Part shown: positions 1 through 7,427 of the stretch, one piece after another
Numbering within the stretch: the first letter of the stretch is position 1
How the letters are laid out: each line of letters opens with the position of its first letter
NCBI GenBank assembly: GCA_024655905.1
Contig: JANLFP010000004.1
Span: 83,643 to 147,642, forward strand
Direction of reading: 5' to 3'
From: Tepidanaerobacteraceae bacterium
GTDB lineage: Bacteria > Bacillota > Thermosediminibacteria > Thermosediminibacterales > Tepidanaerobacteraceae
DNA length: 64,000 nt
Notes under the pieces: generated by a model
What the model saw: the letters and a program-made list of their open reading frames with translations, nothing else
Database searches by the model: none
What the model was told of the DNA's origin: nothing
Program-made: the position numbers and the translations under genes

Positions 1-93
1 AAAAAGCTGTCCAGATGTCCTACTTGTTTAAATCCGATTGATGAAATTACTGCTCAGAAAATTATTGTGGAAATGCTCAAAGAAGGCAAATAA
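1..93 (+). CDS. C-terminal fragment of an unidentified protein with a CPTC motif
   Basis: The first 30 codons of the window are open in frame 1 and end at TAA 91-93, so this is the end of a gene that starts upstream. The visible tail carries one CPTC pair, compatible with half of a zinc-binding knuckle. It sits 14 bp before a coiled-coil gene and close to an ATPase-head gene, all on the same strand, so it is probably part of the same operon. It could be the N-terminal half or a partner of that ATPase, but too little is visible to assign a function. Confidence 0.6.
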   Translation, partial: KKLSRCPTCLNPIDEITAQKIIVEMLKEGK

Positions 94-107
94 AGGAGTG
101 CAGCGTA

Positions 108-344
108 ATGGAACCAGAAAAAGAAATACAGGAACTTAAAGAAAAAATAGATAAGGCAAAAGCAATGCGTTATAAAGCTGAAGCGCGACTTGAAGAACTT
201 CAAAAACAAAAGCAACAACTCTTGGATGAACTGTCAAAAATGAATGTAAAGCCTGAGGAGCTGGATTTTGAAATCGAAAAGTTGAACATAGAATTAAAAC
301 AGCTGATAGAAAAAGCTAAAAAGTTATTACCTCAAGATATATAA
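108..344 (+). CDS. small coiled-coil protein of the split ATPase operon
   Basis: A 78-residue, highly charged protein made almost entirely of Lys/Glu-rich heptad-like sequence, predicted to be one long coiled coil with no catalytic motif. A ribosome site (AAAGGAGTG) lies just before the ATG. It lies between a CPTC-ending gene and the ATPase-head gene at 356, with gaps of 14 and 11 bp, so the three are very likely co-transcribed. In SMC/Rad50 proteins a coiled coil joins two ATPase half-heads, so this may be a separately encoded arm. That role is inferred from context; the protein is not recognised as a known family. Confidence 0.7.
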   Translation: MEPEKEIQELKEKIDKAKAMRYKAEARLEELQKQKQQLLDELSKMNVKPEELDFEIEKLNIELKQLIEKAKKLLPQDI

Positions 345-355
345 GGAGTGAAAGA

Positions 356-1021
356 ATGCGTGATCAATTTGAAGAAACCGTTGAAGCGCTTGAAAAATAT
401 TATGATGATTTTGCATTAAAATTTGCTATGAAAAAAAATCTTAAGCGCAATCTCGAAATCAAACTGAAAAGTAAAGAAGAAGAGCTCGGCAAAATCGAAA
501 AGAAGATTGATATACTTGAACAGGTGCGGATATTATTGCAGAGAGCTTCCGAATATGCCAGAGAACAGATAAAGCAACAAATAGAGATGCTGGTAACACA
601 TTGTTTGCAATTTGTTTTTGGCCCCGCCCTGGAATTTAAAATAGAATTAAATGAAATAAGAGGTAAAGCGGATGCAGAATTTTATGTTATTTCAACTTTT
701 GGCGATGTTCAAGTAAAAACAAAACCACAGGATGCCAGAGGTGGAGGAATAGTCGATGTGATAGCATTGGCATTAAGAATCGCTGTCATTCAAAGTACAA
801 ATTTTTACAGCGATGGTCCTCTAATATTGGATGAACCAGCCAAGCATGTGAGCAGTGAATATATTGGGAATGTAGCGCAATTCTTAAAACAGATTAGCGA
901 AGTATTTCACAGACAGATAATTATGATTACCCATAATCAGTATCTGAGCGAAATTGCTGATATTGCGTACCGGGTGGAATTAAAGGAAGGTACTAGTGTT
1001 GTAACATTATATAATCCATAA
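356..1021 (+). CDS. Rad50/SMC-like ATPase, C-terminal head half
   Basis: A 221-residue protein. Residues about 1-75 are coiled coil. The rest resembles the C-terminal lobe of an ABC-type SMC/Rad50 ATPase: an ARGGG-containing signature-like segment near residue 125, a Walker B (LILDEP) near residue 157 and an H-loop-like ITHN near residue 191. No Walker A P-loop is visible, so it cannot be a complete ATPase alone and presumably pairs with a P-loop half encoded upstream. SMC/Rad50 ATPases act in DNA repair and chromosome handling. An SD (AAGGAGTG) precedes the ATG. A separate promoter follows the gene, so the downstream rny is not simply part of this operon. Confidence 0.75.
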   Translation: MRDQFEETVEALEKYYDDFALKFAMKKNLKRNLEIKLKSKEEELGKIEKKIDILEQVRILLQRASEYAREQIKQQIEMLVTHCLQFVFGPALEFKIELNEIRGKADAEFYVISTFGDVQVKTKPQDARGGGIVDVIALALRIAVIQSTNFYSDGPLILDEPAKHVSSEYIGNVAQFLKQISEVFHRQIIMITHNQYLSEIADIAYRVELKEGTSVVTLYNP

Positions 1022-1040
1022 TTTCCATAATTCGTTTTTC

Positions 1041-1069
1041 TTGACATGATTATTAAAAAAGTATAAAAT
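1041..1069 (+). promoter_or_regulatory. sigma-A type promoter of the rny leader
   Basis: TTGACA (1041-1046), a 17-bp spacer and TAAAAT (1064-1069) form a near-consensus vegetative promoter right after the ATPase gene. Transcription would start near 1076, giving a leader of about 130 nt before rny. Confidence 0.75.
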
Positions 1070-1102
1070 TAGATTGTAGTAATTTTTTCAAGGAGTAGTT
1101 TA

Positions 1103-1126
1103 GTGGATTCGGGGGCCGAACTTTAA
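1103..1126 (+). CDS. putative 7-codon leader peptide upstream of rny
   Basis: A GTG at 1103 follows a good SD (AAGGAG, 1090-1095) at 7-nt spacing and opens a frame of seven codons (M-D-S-G-A-E-L) ending at TAA 1124-1126. A small hairpin (TTCGG/CCGAA, 1108-1120) overlaps the ORF. A Rho-independent terminator follows 30 nt later. Promoter, translatable mini-ORF, terminator and main gene is the layout of an attenuator. The codons are not enriched for one amino acid, so a ribosome-stalling signal is not obvious. Translation is not proven. Confidence 0.4.
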   Translation: MDSGAEL

Positions 1127-1155
1127 ATTAAATTAGAGTTATCTCTATTTAATAT

Positions 1156-1182
1156 AAAACCGAGTTCCCCTCGGTTTTATTG
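1156..1182 (+). terminator. Rho-independent terminator between leader ORF and rny
   Basis: AAAACCGAG (1156-1164) pairs with CTCGGTTTT (1170-1178) around a TTCCC loop, followed by ATTGTTTT. Because a promoter lies upstream and rny downstream, it could act as an attenuator as well as ending the preceding operon. An imperfect hairpin at about 1127-1152 lies just before it and could be part of an alternative fold. Confidence 0.75.
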
Positions 1183-1208
1183 TTTTATACAGAAGGAGGT
1201 GAAGAGAT

Positions 1209-2747
1209 ATTAGGTTTTTTAGTATTATAGTAACCGCAATTACCGGATTAATAACATTGACCGCAGGTTATTTAATCAGGAAATATATAGCCGAGGCAAA
1301 GATAAATTCCGCGGAAGAATCAGCAAAAAAGATATTGGAAGAAGCAGAGAAAAAAGCCGAATCCATGAAAAGAGAAGCTCTAGTCGAAGCAAAAGAGGAG
1401 ATTCTTAAATTAAAGAATGAATCCGAAAAAGAACTCCGTGAAAGAAGAAATGAGCTTCAGCGTTCTGAAAGGCGTTTGGTTCAAAAGGAAGAATCTTTAG
1501 ACCGCAAAATGGAAGCAATTGAAAAGAAGGAAGAATTGATTGCCAGGAGAGAAGCTGAAATTAATCAGCTTCATGAAAGGATTAATGACTTGTATTCTCA
1601 GCAATTGGCAGAACTTGAGCGTATTTCAGGCATGACTACGGATGAAGCTAAAGAATTTTTATTGAATAAAATTAAAGACGATATACGCCATGATGCTGCA
1701 ATGATGATAAAGGAAATAGAAACCCAGGCAAAAGAAGAAGCTCAAAAGAGGGCAAGAGAAATAATATCGTATGCCATTCAAAAATGTGCTGCGGACCAGG
1801 TGGCTGAAACTACCGTATCAGTAGTAACATTACCCAATGATGAAATGAAGGGTCGCATTATCGGCAGAGAGGGTCGAAATATAAGAGCCTTGGAAACCTT
1901 AACGGGGATAGATTTGATAATAGATGATACCCCGGAAGCCGTTATTCTTTCGGGTTTTGACCCCATAAGGCGTCAAGTCGCTAAAATAGCTCTTGAAAAA
2001 TTGATTCTTGATGGTAGAATTCATCCCGCCAGAATCGAAGAAATGGTGGAAAAAGCACAAAAAGAAGTGGAAAATCTCATAAGAGAAGATGGAGAAAAGG
2101 CTACCTTTGACACGGGAATACACGGCCTTCATAGCGATTTGATTAGATATATCGGAAAACTGAGATTCAGGACGAGTTACGGTCAGAATGTGCTTCATCA
2201 TTCTATCGAAGTTGCACATTTGGCTGCAGCTATGGCTGCTGAATTGGGAGTTGATGTTCAACTTACTAAGCGGGCTGGCTTGCTCCATGATATAGGAAAG
2301 AGCATCGACCAGGATATGGAAGGACCGCATGCAATAGTTGGTGCAGAAATCGCCAAAAAATATGGAGAATCTCCAGATGTGGTCAATGCAATAGCGGCTC
2401 ATCATAACGACGTAGAACCGGAAACCGTTGAAGCTATATTAGTTCAGGCAGCCGATGCAATTTCAGCAGCAAGGCCTGGCGCCAGACGCGAAACCCTTGA
2501 AGCATATATTAAGAGACTGGAAAAATTAGAAGAGATAGCCAACTCTTTTGAAGGTGTAGAAAAATCTTATGCCATTCAAGCGGGAAGAGAGATTAGAATA
2601 ATGGTTAAACCCGAATATGTTGATGACCTTGGAACTATTGAAATGGCCAGAAATATAGCTAAAAAAGTTGAGGAGGAATTGGAATACCCCGGTCAGATTA
2701 AGGTAAATGTAATTAGGGAAACAAGAGCTACAGAATATGCAAAATAG
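1209..2747 (+). CDS. rny: RNase Y (endoribonuclease Y)
   Basis: Membrane-anchored endoribonuclease that starts mRNA decay in Firmicutes. Order of parts: an N-terminal membrane helix (about residues 3-22, ending [13 protein letters not shown]), a long coiled coil to about residue 180, a KH domain ([10 protein letters not shown] near 214) and an HD domain with LLHDIGK near 358. The first conventional start, TTG 1257, would cut off most of the membrane helix and has no SD. The strong SD AAGGAGGT (1193-1200) stands 8 nt before an in-frame ATT at 1209, with an in-frame stop at 1200-1202. AUU is therefore the likely start, giving 512 residues, normal for the family. AUU starts are rare and sensitive to IF3. 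A sequencing error cannot be excluded. Confidence 0.95.
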   Translation: MRFFSIIVTAITGLITLTAGYLIRKYIAEAKINSAEESAKKILEEAEKKAESMKREALVEAKEEILKLKNESEKELRERRNELQRSERRLVQKEESLDRKMEAIEKKEELIARREAEINQLHERINDLYSQQLAELERISGMTTDEAKEFLLNKIKDDIRHDAAMMIKEIETQAKEEAQKRAREIISYAIQKCAADQVAETTVSVVTLPNDEMKGRIIGREGRNIRALETLTGIDLIIDDTPEAVILSGFDPIRRQVAKIALEKLILDGRIHPARIEEMVEKAQKEVENLIREDGEKATFDTGIHGLHSDLIRYIGKLRFRTSYGQNVLHHSIEVAHLAAAMAAELGVDVQLTKRAGLLHDIGKSIDQDMEGPHAIVGAEIAKKYGESPDVVNAIAAHHNDVEPETVEAILVQAADAISAARPGARRETLEAYIKRLEKLEEIANSFEGVEKSYAIQAGREIRIMVKPEYVDDLGTIEMARNIAKKVEEELEYPGQIKVNVIRETRATEYAK

Positions 2748-2772
2748 AATAAGCCGTTATTTTTAAAATTAT

Positions 2773-2799
2773 AAGTGCGCAACTTGGCGCACTTTTTTT
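2773..2799 (+). terminator. Rho-independent terminator after rny
   Basis: AAGTGCGC (2773-2780) pairs with GCGCACTT (2787-2794), followed by a run of T. It lies 25 bp after the rny stop codon and separates rny from ymdB. Confidence 0.85.
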
Positions 2800-2845
2800 G
2801 CAAAATACTTAGTGAAAATAAAAATAATGGACAGGGAGTGATAGG

Positions 2846-3625
2846 GTGGTTTTAATGATGATAGGTGATATAGTAGGAAGACCTGGAAGAACCATTATAA
2901 GAGAAAAACTTCCACTTTTAAGAAAAGAATTTGAATTGGATCTAGTAATTGCTAACGGCGAAAATGCGGCAGGGGGAAATGGAATTACGCAAAAAATAGC
3001 GCAGGAATTGTTTATAAGCGGTATTGATTTCCTTACAATGGGAAATCATATATGGGATAATAAAGATATCTTCAATTTTATTGAAGAAGAGACAAGGATG
3101 ATTAGGCCTGCCAATTATCCCAAGGGAACACCCGGCTGTGGATATAGAGTCTTAAAAACGGAAAACGGTATAGAAGTAGCGATTATAAATATTTCCGGAA
3201 GAACATTTATGAACGCCCTGGATTGTCCGTTTAAAACAATTGATGAAATTCTTGACAAACTAAAAAATATTGACACAGTAATTGTTGATTTTCACGCCGA
3301 AGCTACTTCAGAAAAAAAAGCTATGGGATGGTATCTCGATGGTCGCGTAACCCTTGTGGCGGGGACACACACACACGTTCAGACTGCTGATGAAAGAATT
3401 CTTCCCAACGGAACTGCTTATATCACTGACATAGGTATGACTGGCCCGGTAAATTCTGTGCTGGGTATAGACAAAGATTTGGTTATTAAAAAATTTATCA
3501 ATCAACTTCCTGTAAGATTTGAAGTCGCAAAAGGCCCTTCGCAGATTAATGGAGTGATTGTTAATATTGATACACGAACAGGTAAAGCTCAAAAAATTCA
3601 GCGTATAGACATTAAAGAAATTTAA
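2846..3625 (+). CDS. ymdB: YmdB-family metallophosphoesterase
   Basis: A 259-residue protein of the YmdB family, metal-dependent phosphodiesterases that hydrolyse 2',3'-cyclic nucleotides and interact functionally with RNase Y in Bacillus. Metal-ligand motifs are visible in order: GDIVG near the N-terminus, NGENAAGGNG, GNHIWD, DFHAEATSEK and GTHTHVQTADE. Length matches the family. The start is GTG 2846, preceded by GGGAGTG. It follows rny in the usual Firmicute order, behind its own intergenic terminator, so the two genes may be transcribed separately here. Confidence 0.93.
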   Translation: MVLMMIGDIVGRPGRTIIREKLPLLRKEFELDLVIANGENAAGGNGITQKIAQELFISGIDFLTMGNHIWDNKDIFNFIEEETRMIRPANYPKGTPGCGYRVLKTENGIEVAIINISGRTFMNALDCPFKTIDEILDKLKNIDTVIVDFHAEATSEKKAMGWYLDGRVTLVAGTHTHVQTADERILPNGTAYITDIGMTGPVNSVLGIDKDLVIKKFINQLPVRFEVAKGPSQINGVIVNIDTRTGKAQKIQRIDIKEI

Positions 3626-3652
3626 AAAAAAGATAAAAAATTTTTTCTAGAA

Positions 3653-3680
3653 CAAGGACTTTTCCTCAAAACATAGAATA
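3653..3680 (+). promoter_or_regulatory. candidate SigH promoter of spoVS
   Basis: AGGACTT (3655-3661), then 11 bp, then ATAGAAT (3673-3679) fits the sigma-H pattern AGGA-www / RnnGAAT. The site ends 43 bp before the spoVS start. In Bacillus spoVS is known to be SigH-dependent, which supports the reading. This is a pattern match only. Confidence 0.5.
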
Positions 3681-3722
3681 AGATATTTTATAAAGCAAAT
3701 TATGCAGGGAGGAATCGAAAAA

Positions 3723-3983
3723 ATGGAAGTGTTAAAAGTATCGGCCAAATCCAATCCAAATTCTGTAGCGGGTGCATTGGCAGGCGTTTTAAGAGAAAAG
3801 GGAGGAGCCGAAATTCAGGCTATTGGTGCGGGAGCATTAAATCAGGCAGTTAAAGCTGTTGCTATTGCCAGAGGTTTTGTGGCACCAAGCGGAGTGGATC
3901 TGATATGTATTCCTGCTTTTACCGATATTGAAATTGACGGCCAGGAGAGGACTGCTATGAAGCTTATTGTCGAACCAAGATAA
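3723..3983 (+). CDS. spoVS: stage V sporulation protein S
   Basis: An 86-residue protein matching SpoVS almost end to end: it opens MEVLKVSAKSNPNSVAGALA and ends MKLIVEPR. SpoVS is a small Alba-like fold protein that affects septation and coat assembly during sporulation. The ATG at 3723 is chosen over an upstream in-frame ATG at 3702 because it gives exactly the family length and has the SD AGGGAGG (3706-3712) in place. Its presence supports a spore-forming Firmicute. A candidate SigH promoter lies upstream and a strong terminator downstream, so it is probably monocistronic. Confidence 0.96.
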   Translation: MEVLKVSAKSNPNSVAGALAGVLREKGGAEIQAIGAGALNQAVKAVAIARGFVAPSGVDLICIPAFTDIEIDGQERTAMKLIVEPR

Positions 3984-4032
3984 TGTTGATGGAATATTAT
4001 TGTTTTATAATATTGCTTTCCTATGCATTTTA

Positions 4033-4066
4033 AAAAGCCTGTTAATATTACACAGGCTTTTATTGA
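4033..4066 (+). terminator. Rho-independent terminator after spoVS
   Basis: AAAAGCCTGT (4033-4042) pairs with ACAGGCTTTT (4052-4061) around a 9-nt loop, followed by a T-rich stretch. Confidence 0.85.
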
Positions 4067-4096
4067 TTTTTAAAGAAGTTTTTGGGAGGGATAACG

Positions 4097-4918
4097 TTGA
4101 AGATAGACTTACATATACACACAACATTTTCTGATGGAAGACTTACACCGGTCGAAGTAGTGCAGACATCACGAATCTTAGGCCTGAAAGCAATTGCCAT
4201 AACAGACCATGATACTGTAGATGGGATTCAATTAGCCGTAGATGAAGCGGAAAAATATAAAGATATAGAAGTTGTCCCTGGGATAGAAATTAATACATAT
4301 TATAAGGAGCAGGATGTTCATATTTTAGGATATTATATAGACTATAAATCAACCGAGCTTAGAAACATTTTATCTAACATTTTGCAAAAAAGATTGGCCC
4401 GTGTGTTAAAAATTGCTGAAAAGCTAAAACAGCTCGGAATCGATATCGGCTTTGATGAGATAAACAAAAAAGCTGCGGGGCCATCTTTGGGTCGGCCGCA
4501 TATTGCTCAAGTATTGATAGAAAAAGGATATGCTGCATCTATGGAAGAGGCATTTGTAAAATTCCTGAATCCTGATAGACCTGCTTTTGTTCCAAGATAC
4601 AAATTAACACCATTTAATGCCGTAGATATAATAAAGAAAAGTAAAGGCATTCCGGTTCTCGCTCATCCGGGTTTGCTATATGAGATGCAGATAATAAAAG
4701 ACCTTGTTGATTACGGAATCATGGGAATTGAAGTGTACCATAAAAATCATACCCCTTCACAAGTTGATTTTTTGATTGATTTTGCAACCAGAAAAAACTT
4801 GTTAATGACAGGTGGCTCCGATAGCCATGGTGAATATCCTCTCTTATTGGGGACACTAGATGTTCCCTGGGGGTTTCTTCAAAGATTAAAATATAAAAAA
4901 TCAGAAGGTTGTTTATAA
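4097..4918 (+). CDS. PHP-domain phosphoesterase (RNase AM / nucleoside bisphosphatase type)
   Basis: A 273-residue PHP metal-dependent phosphoesterase of the YciV/RNase AM type. These remove phosphate from 3',5'-nucleotides and degrade short RNA 5' to 3'. Trinuclear-metal motifs appear in order: DLHIHTTFSDG at the N-terminus, ITDHDT, PGIEINT, GRPHIA, LAHPG and GGSDSHG near the C-terminus. The likely start is TTG 4097, six bases after GGGAGGG (4084-4090); an in-frame TTG at 4082 lies before that SD. The exact substrate cannot be fixed from sequence. It stands alone between two terminators. Confidence 0.88.
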   Translation: MKIDLHIHTTFSDGRLTPVEVVQTSRILGLKAIAITDHDTVDGIQLAVDEAEKYKDIEVVPGIEINTYYKEQDVHILGYYIDYKSTELRNILSNILQKRLARVLKIAEKLKQLGIDIGFDEINKKAAGPSLGRPHIAQVLIEKGYAASMEEAFVKFLNPDRPAFVPRYKLTPFNAVDIIKKSKGIPVLAHPGLLYEMQIIKDLVDYGIMGIEVYHKNHTPSQVDFLIDFATRKNLLMTGGSDSHGEYPLLLGTLDVPWGFLQRLKYKKSEGCL

Positions 4919-4949
4919 GTTTATTTTTGTATATAAGATTATCTGTATA

Positions 4950-4982
4950 CAAAAAGCCAATTTTTATAATTGGCTTTTTGTA
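4950..4982 (+). terminator. Rho-independent terminator after PHP gene
   Basis: AAAAAGCCAATT pairs with AATTGGCTTTTT (4951-4979) around a short A/T loop, ending in a T run. The symmetrical A and T runs could make it work on both strands. Confidence 0.8.
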
Positions 4983-5055
4983 TTTATGTTTTTTTCTAAA
5001 AACTGAAGGATTTTTAAGATTATTGTAGAATATATATAGCAAAAGAAAACGGTAT

Positions 5056-5077
5056 ATTGGAATACTAAAGAACCAAT
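5056..5077 (+). promoter_or_regulatory. inverted repeat before the GntR gene (possible operator)
   Basis: ATTGG (5056-5060) and CCAAT (5073-5077) form an inverted repeat with a 12-bp spacer about 17 bp before the regulator start. GntR proteins bind palindromes and often regulate themselves. The arms are short, so this is a weak suggestion. Confidence 0.25.
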
Positions 5078-5094
5078 TTGCAAGGGGAGTTTTA

Positions 5095-6078
5095 ATGATT
5101 CAATTTAAAGCTCAAAAAATACCATTATATTTACAGGTAAAACAATATATAAAAAGCAACATTGATGAGAATAAATGGCCTGTCGGGCATAAGCTTCCGA
5201 CAGAAAGAGAACTCGCAAAATCTTTGGAGGTCAGCAGAAAAACCGTCAGTCTAGCTTATAAAGAACTGGAAAAAGAAGGAGTGATAACTTCTCATCAGGG
5301 CAGAGGCACTTTTGTTACAAATAATTGTCCATTACAGAAAACTTCTGAACCTAGCAACATTAATATTAATATTAATACTATTGAGAAATTAGATTTTTTC
5401 ATAAGAGAATCAATAAAAGCAGGAATTGAGCCTGAGGAGTTCTTGGATTTATGCAAAAAAAGAGTGTATAGATATATTCAGGAATATAAAAAGATAAAAA
5501 TTGTTTTTATAGAGTGCAACCAGGAACAATTGGACTACTTTTGTAAAGAACTCGAACTGGGGGCTGGTGTTGCAACTACGCCTGTTTTACTTCAGGATTT
5601 TAAAAAAAATATAAAAGACATTAAAAAGAAAATACAATACCATGATTTTATAGTTACTACTTTCTTTCATATTGAAGAAGTTAAAAATCTGATAAATGAC
5701 GATAACGTGGAAATCCTACCGTTGGCTTTGAATCCCAAACTTGAGAGCATAATAAAGATTGCCAGAATAAATAAAAATAGCAGGGTGGGGTTGCTGACAA
5801 TATCACAGAATTTTGCCGAAAAAGTTAAAAATGCTATATATAATATCGGTTTGGATTTTGATAATATTCACAGTGAAATATTTACTGATTCCGGTATGAT
5901 AAAAAAATTTGTTGAAAGTTCGGATGTAGTTATAGTTTCACCGGGTAGAAAAAAAGATGTATTGCCGTTTAAAGATGAAAAAGATATCATTGAGTTTATT
6001 TTTGTTCCCGATATGGGTTCAATAAATTTGCTTAAATCTGCCATATTTAAAAAAATAAATAGAAGAATAGAGGTGTGA
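5095..6078 (+). CDS. GntR-family transcriptional regulator
   Basis: A 327-residue regulator with an N-terminal GntR winged helix (about residues 8-75; KLPTERELAKSLEVSRKTVS is typical). The C-terminal region of about 240 residues is not an aminotransferase domain. It looks like an alpha/beta ligand-binding region, with repeated hydrophobic strands such as RVGLLTISQNF and DVVIVSPG, but its family is not recognised. It lies 1 bp before the ferredoxin subunit of the oxidoreductase, with no room for a separate promoter, so it is the first gene of that operon and probably controls it. The effector is unknown. Confidence 0.85.
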   Translation: MIQFKAQKIPLYLQVKQYIKSNIDENKWPVGHKLPTERELAKSLEVSRKTVSLAYKELEKEGVITSHQGRGTFVTNNCPLQKTSEPSNINININTIEKLDFFIRESIKAGIEPEEFLDLCKKRVYRYIQEYKKIKIVFIECNQEQLDYFCKELELGAGVATTPVLLQDFKKNIKDIKKKIQYHDFIVTTFFHIEEVKNLINDDNVEILPLALNPKLESIIKIARINKNSRVGLLTISQNFAEKVKNAIYNIGLDFDNIHSEIFTDSGMIKKFVESSDVVIVSPGRKKDVLPFKDEKDIIEFIFVPDMGSINLLKSAIFKKINRRIEV

Positions 6079-6079
6079 T

Positions 6080-6289
6080 ATGATGGCGGAAAAAACCTTC
6101 AGTATCCATGTCAATGATAGGGCATGTAAAAGATGCGGCATTTGTATAGCTTTTTGTCCGAAGAAAGTTTTTTCATCTGAAAACGGAAAACCTGTGGTGA
6201 CAAATCTGGAAGCATGCATAAAATGTAAATTATGTGAACTGAGATGCCCCGATTACGCCATTGTTGTGGGAGGTGAAGAGAATGAATAG
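6080..6289 (+). CDS. korD: 2-oxoacid:ferredoxin oxidoreductase, ferredoxin-like (delta) subunit
   Basis: A 69-residue protein with two 4Fe-4S cluster motifs, CKRCGICIAFCP and CIKCKLCELRCP, typical of the small electron-transfer subunit of four-subunit 2-oxoacid:ferredoxin oxidoreductases. It would carry electrons from the TPP site on the beta subunit to free ferredoxin in the cytoplasm. It overlaps the alpha gene by 8 bp. Gene order delta-alpha-beta-gamma is that of 2-oxoglutarate- or branched-chain 2-oxoacid-specific enzymes. The symbol rests on context (glutamate dehydrogenase and methylmalonyl-CoA mutase next door), not on a substrate motif. Confidence 0.85.
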   Translation: MMAEKTFSIHVNDRACKRCGICIAFCPKKVFSSENGKPVVTNLEACIKCKLCELRCPDYAIVVGGEENE

Positions 6290-7427
6290 TAAAGCAATAT
6301 TAATGCAGGGGAATGAAGCGTGCGTGGAAGGAGCAATTGCAGCCGGAATGAGATTTTATGCAGGATATCCCATAACCCCTTCTACGGAAATAGCGGAACT
6401 TTCAGCCGAAAAATTGCCAAAAGTTGGAGGCAAATTTATTCAAATGGAAGACGAAATTGCCAGTATGGGTGCTGTTATAGGAGCGTCGCTTGCTGGATTG
6501 AAAGCAATGACAGCCACAAGTGGCCCTGGGTTTTCCCTGAAGCAGGAAAACATTGGCTTTGCCTGTTTGACTGAAGTGCCCTGCGTTATAGTAAATGTTC
6601 AACGCGGGGGACCAAGTACAGGCTTGCCAACATTGCCTGCCCAGGGAGATGTGATGCAGGCAAGATGGGGAACTCATGGCGATCACCCTATTATAGTTGT
6701 TTCGCCTTCATATGTCAAGGAAGTATATGAGCTGACTATAAGAGCTTTTAACCTTTCGGAAAAATATCGAGTTCCATGCATTCTTCTGATGGATGAGGTT
6801 GTGGCTCATATGAGAGAAAAGGTAGAACTTCCCGATCCATCAAGTATAAAAATCATTAACAGGAAAAAACCTGATCCCACAATAAAGGAATATGAGCCTT
6901 ACAAAGATTGCGACGGAGACGGGATTCCACCGATGGCCAATTTCGGAGAGGGAATACCGTTCCATGTTACAGGGCTTATTCATGATATTACCGGTTTTCC
7001 ATCTACCAGCGCAACAGTTACCGAAGCACTTATAACGAGATTGATGAAAAAAATATATGACAATCTGGATGACATTCTGGATTATGAAAGCATTTTTACC
7101 AATGATGCGGACACAGTGATAATTTCTTTTGGCTCTACAGCCCGTTCAGTAATGAGGGCAGTCCAAATAATGAGACGCGAAGGACAAAAAATCGGCATGT
7201 TGAGATTAAAAACAATCTGGCCTTTTGCGCATAGGGCAATACAAGAACTATCATCTCAAGTAAAGAATTTAATTGTGGCGGAGATGAATTTTGGGCAGCT
7301 GGTGGAGATGGTGAAGGCTTCAGCCGAAGGAAGATTTTATGTCGCAGGTATAAATAAATTTAATGGGGAATTAATTGCCCCAAACGAAATCATATCCAGA
7401 ACCAGGGAGGTGAGGAGCCGTGCGTAA
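6282..7427 (+). CDS. korA: 2-oxoacid:ferredoxin oxidoreductase, alpha subunit (probably 2-oxoglutarate)
   Basis: A 381-residue alpha subunit (pyrimidine-binding domain plus domain II) of a 2-oxoacid:ferredoxin oxidoreductase. Family features include QGNEACVEGAIAAG, YAGYPITPSTEIAE, ATSGPGFSLKQE and ARWGTHGDH. The start is ATG 6282 (SD GGAGGTGA), inside the end of the ferredoxin gene. The enzyme oxidatively decarboxylates a 2-oxoacid to an acyl-CoA with reduction of ferredoxin. Substrate is inferred as 2-oxoglutarate because glutamate dehydrogenase and methylmalonyl-CoA mutase follow. A branched-chain 2-oxoacid enzyme (Vor) remains possible. A paralogous operon lies at 41596-44328. Confidence 0.87.
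   Translation: MNSKAILMQGNEACVEGAIAAGMRFYAGYPITPSTEIAELSAEKLPKVGGKFIQMEDEIASMGAVIGASLAGLKAMTATSGPGFSLKQENIGFACLTEVPCVIVNVQRGGPSTGLPTLPAQGDVMQARWGTHGDHPIIVVSPSYVKEVYELTIRAFNLSEKYRVPCILLMDEVVAHMREKVELPDPSSIKIINRKKPDPTIKEYEPYKDCDGDGIPPMANFGEGIPFHVTGLIHDITGFPSTSATVTEALITRLMKKIYDNLDDILDYESIFTNDADTVIISFGSTARSVMRAVQIMRREGQKIGMLRLKTIWPFAHRAIQELSSQVKNLIVAEMNFGQLVEMVKASAEGRFYVAGINKFNGELIAPNEIISRTREVRSRA

Noticed and set aside
1899-2405. A 168-codon open frame antisense to rny
   Set aside because: It lies wholly inside the well-supported rny gene, has no plausible domain and no SD; a shadow frame.
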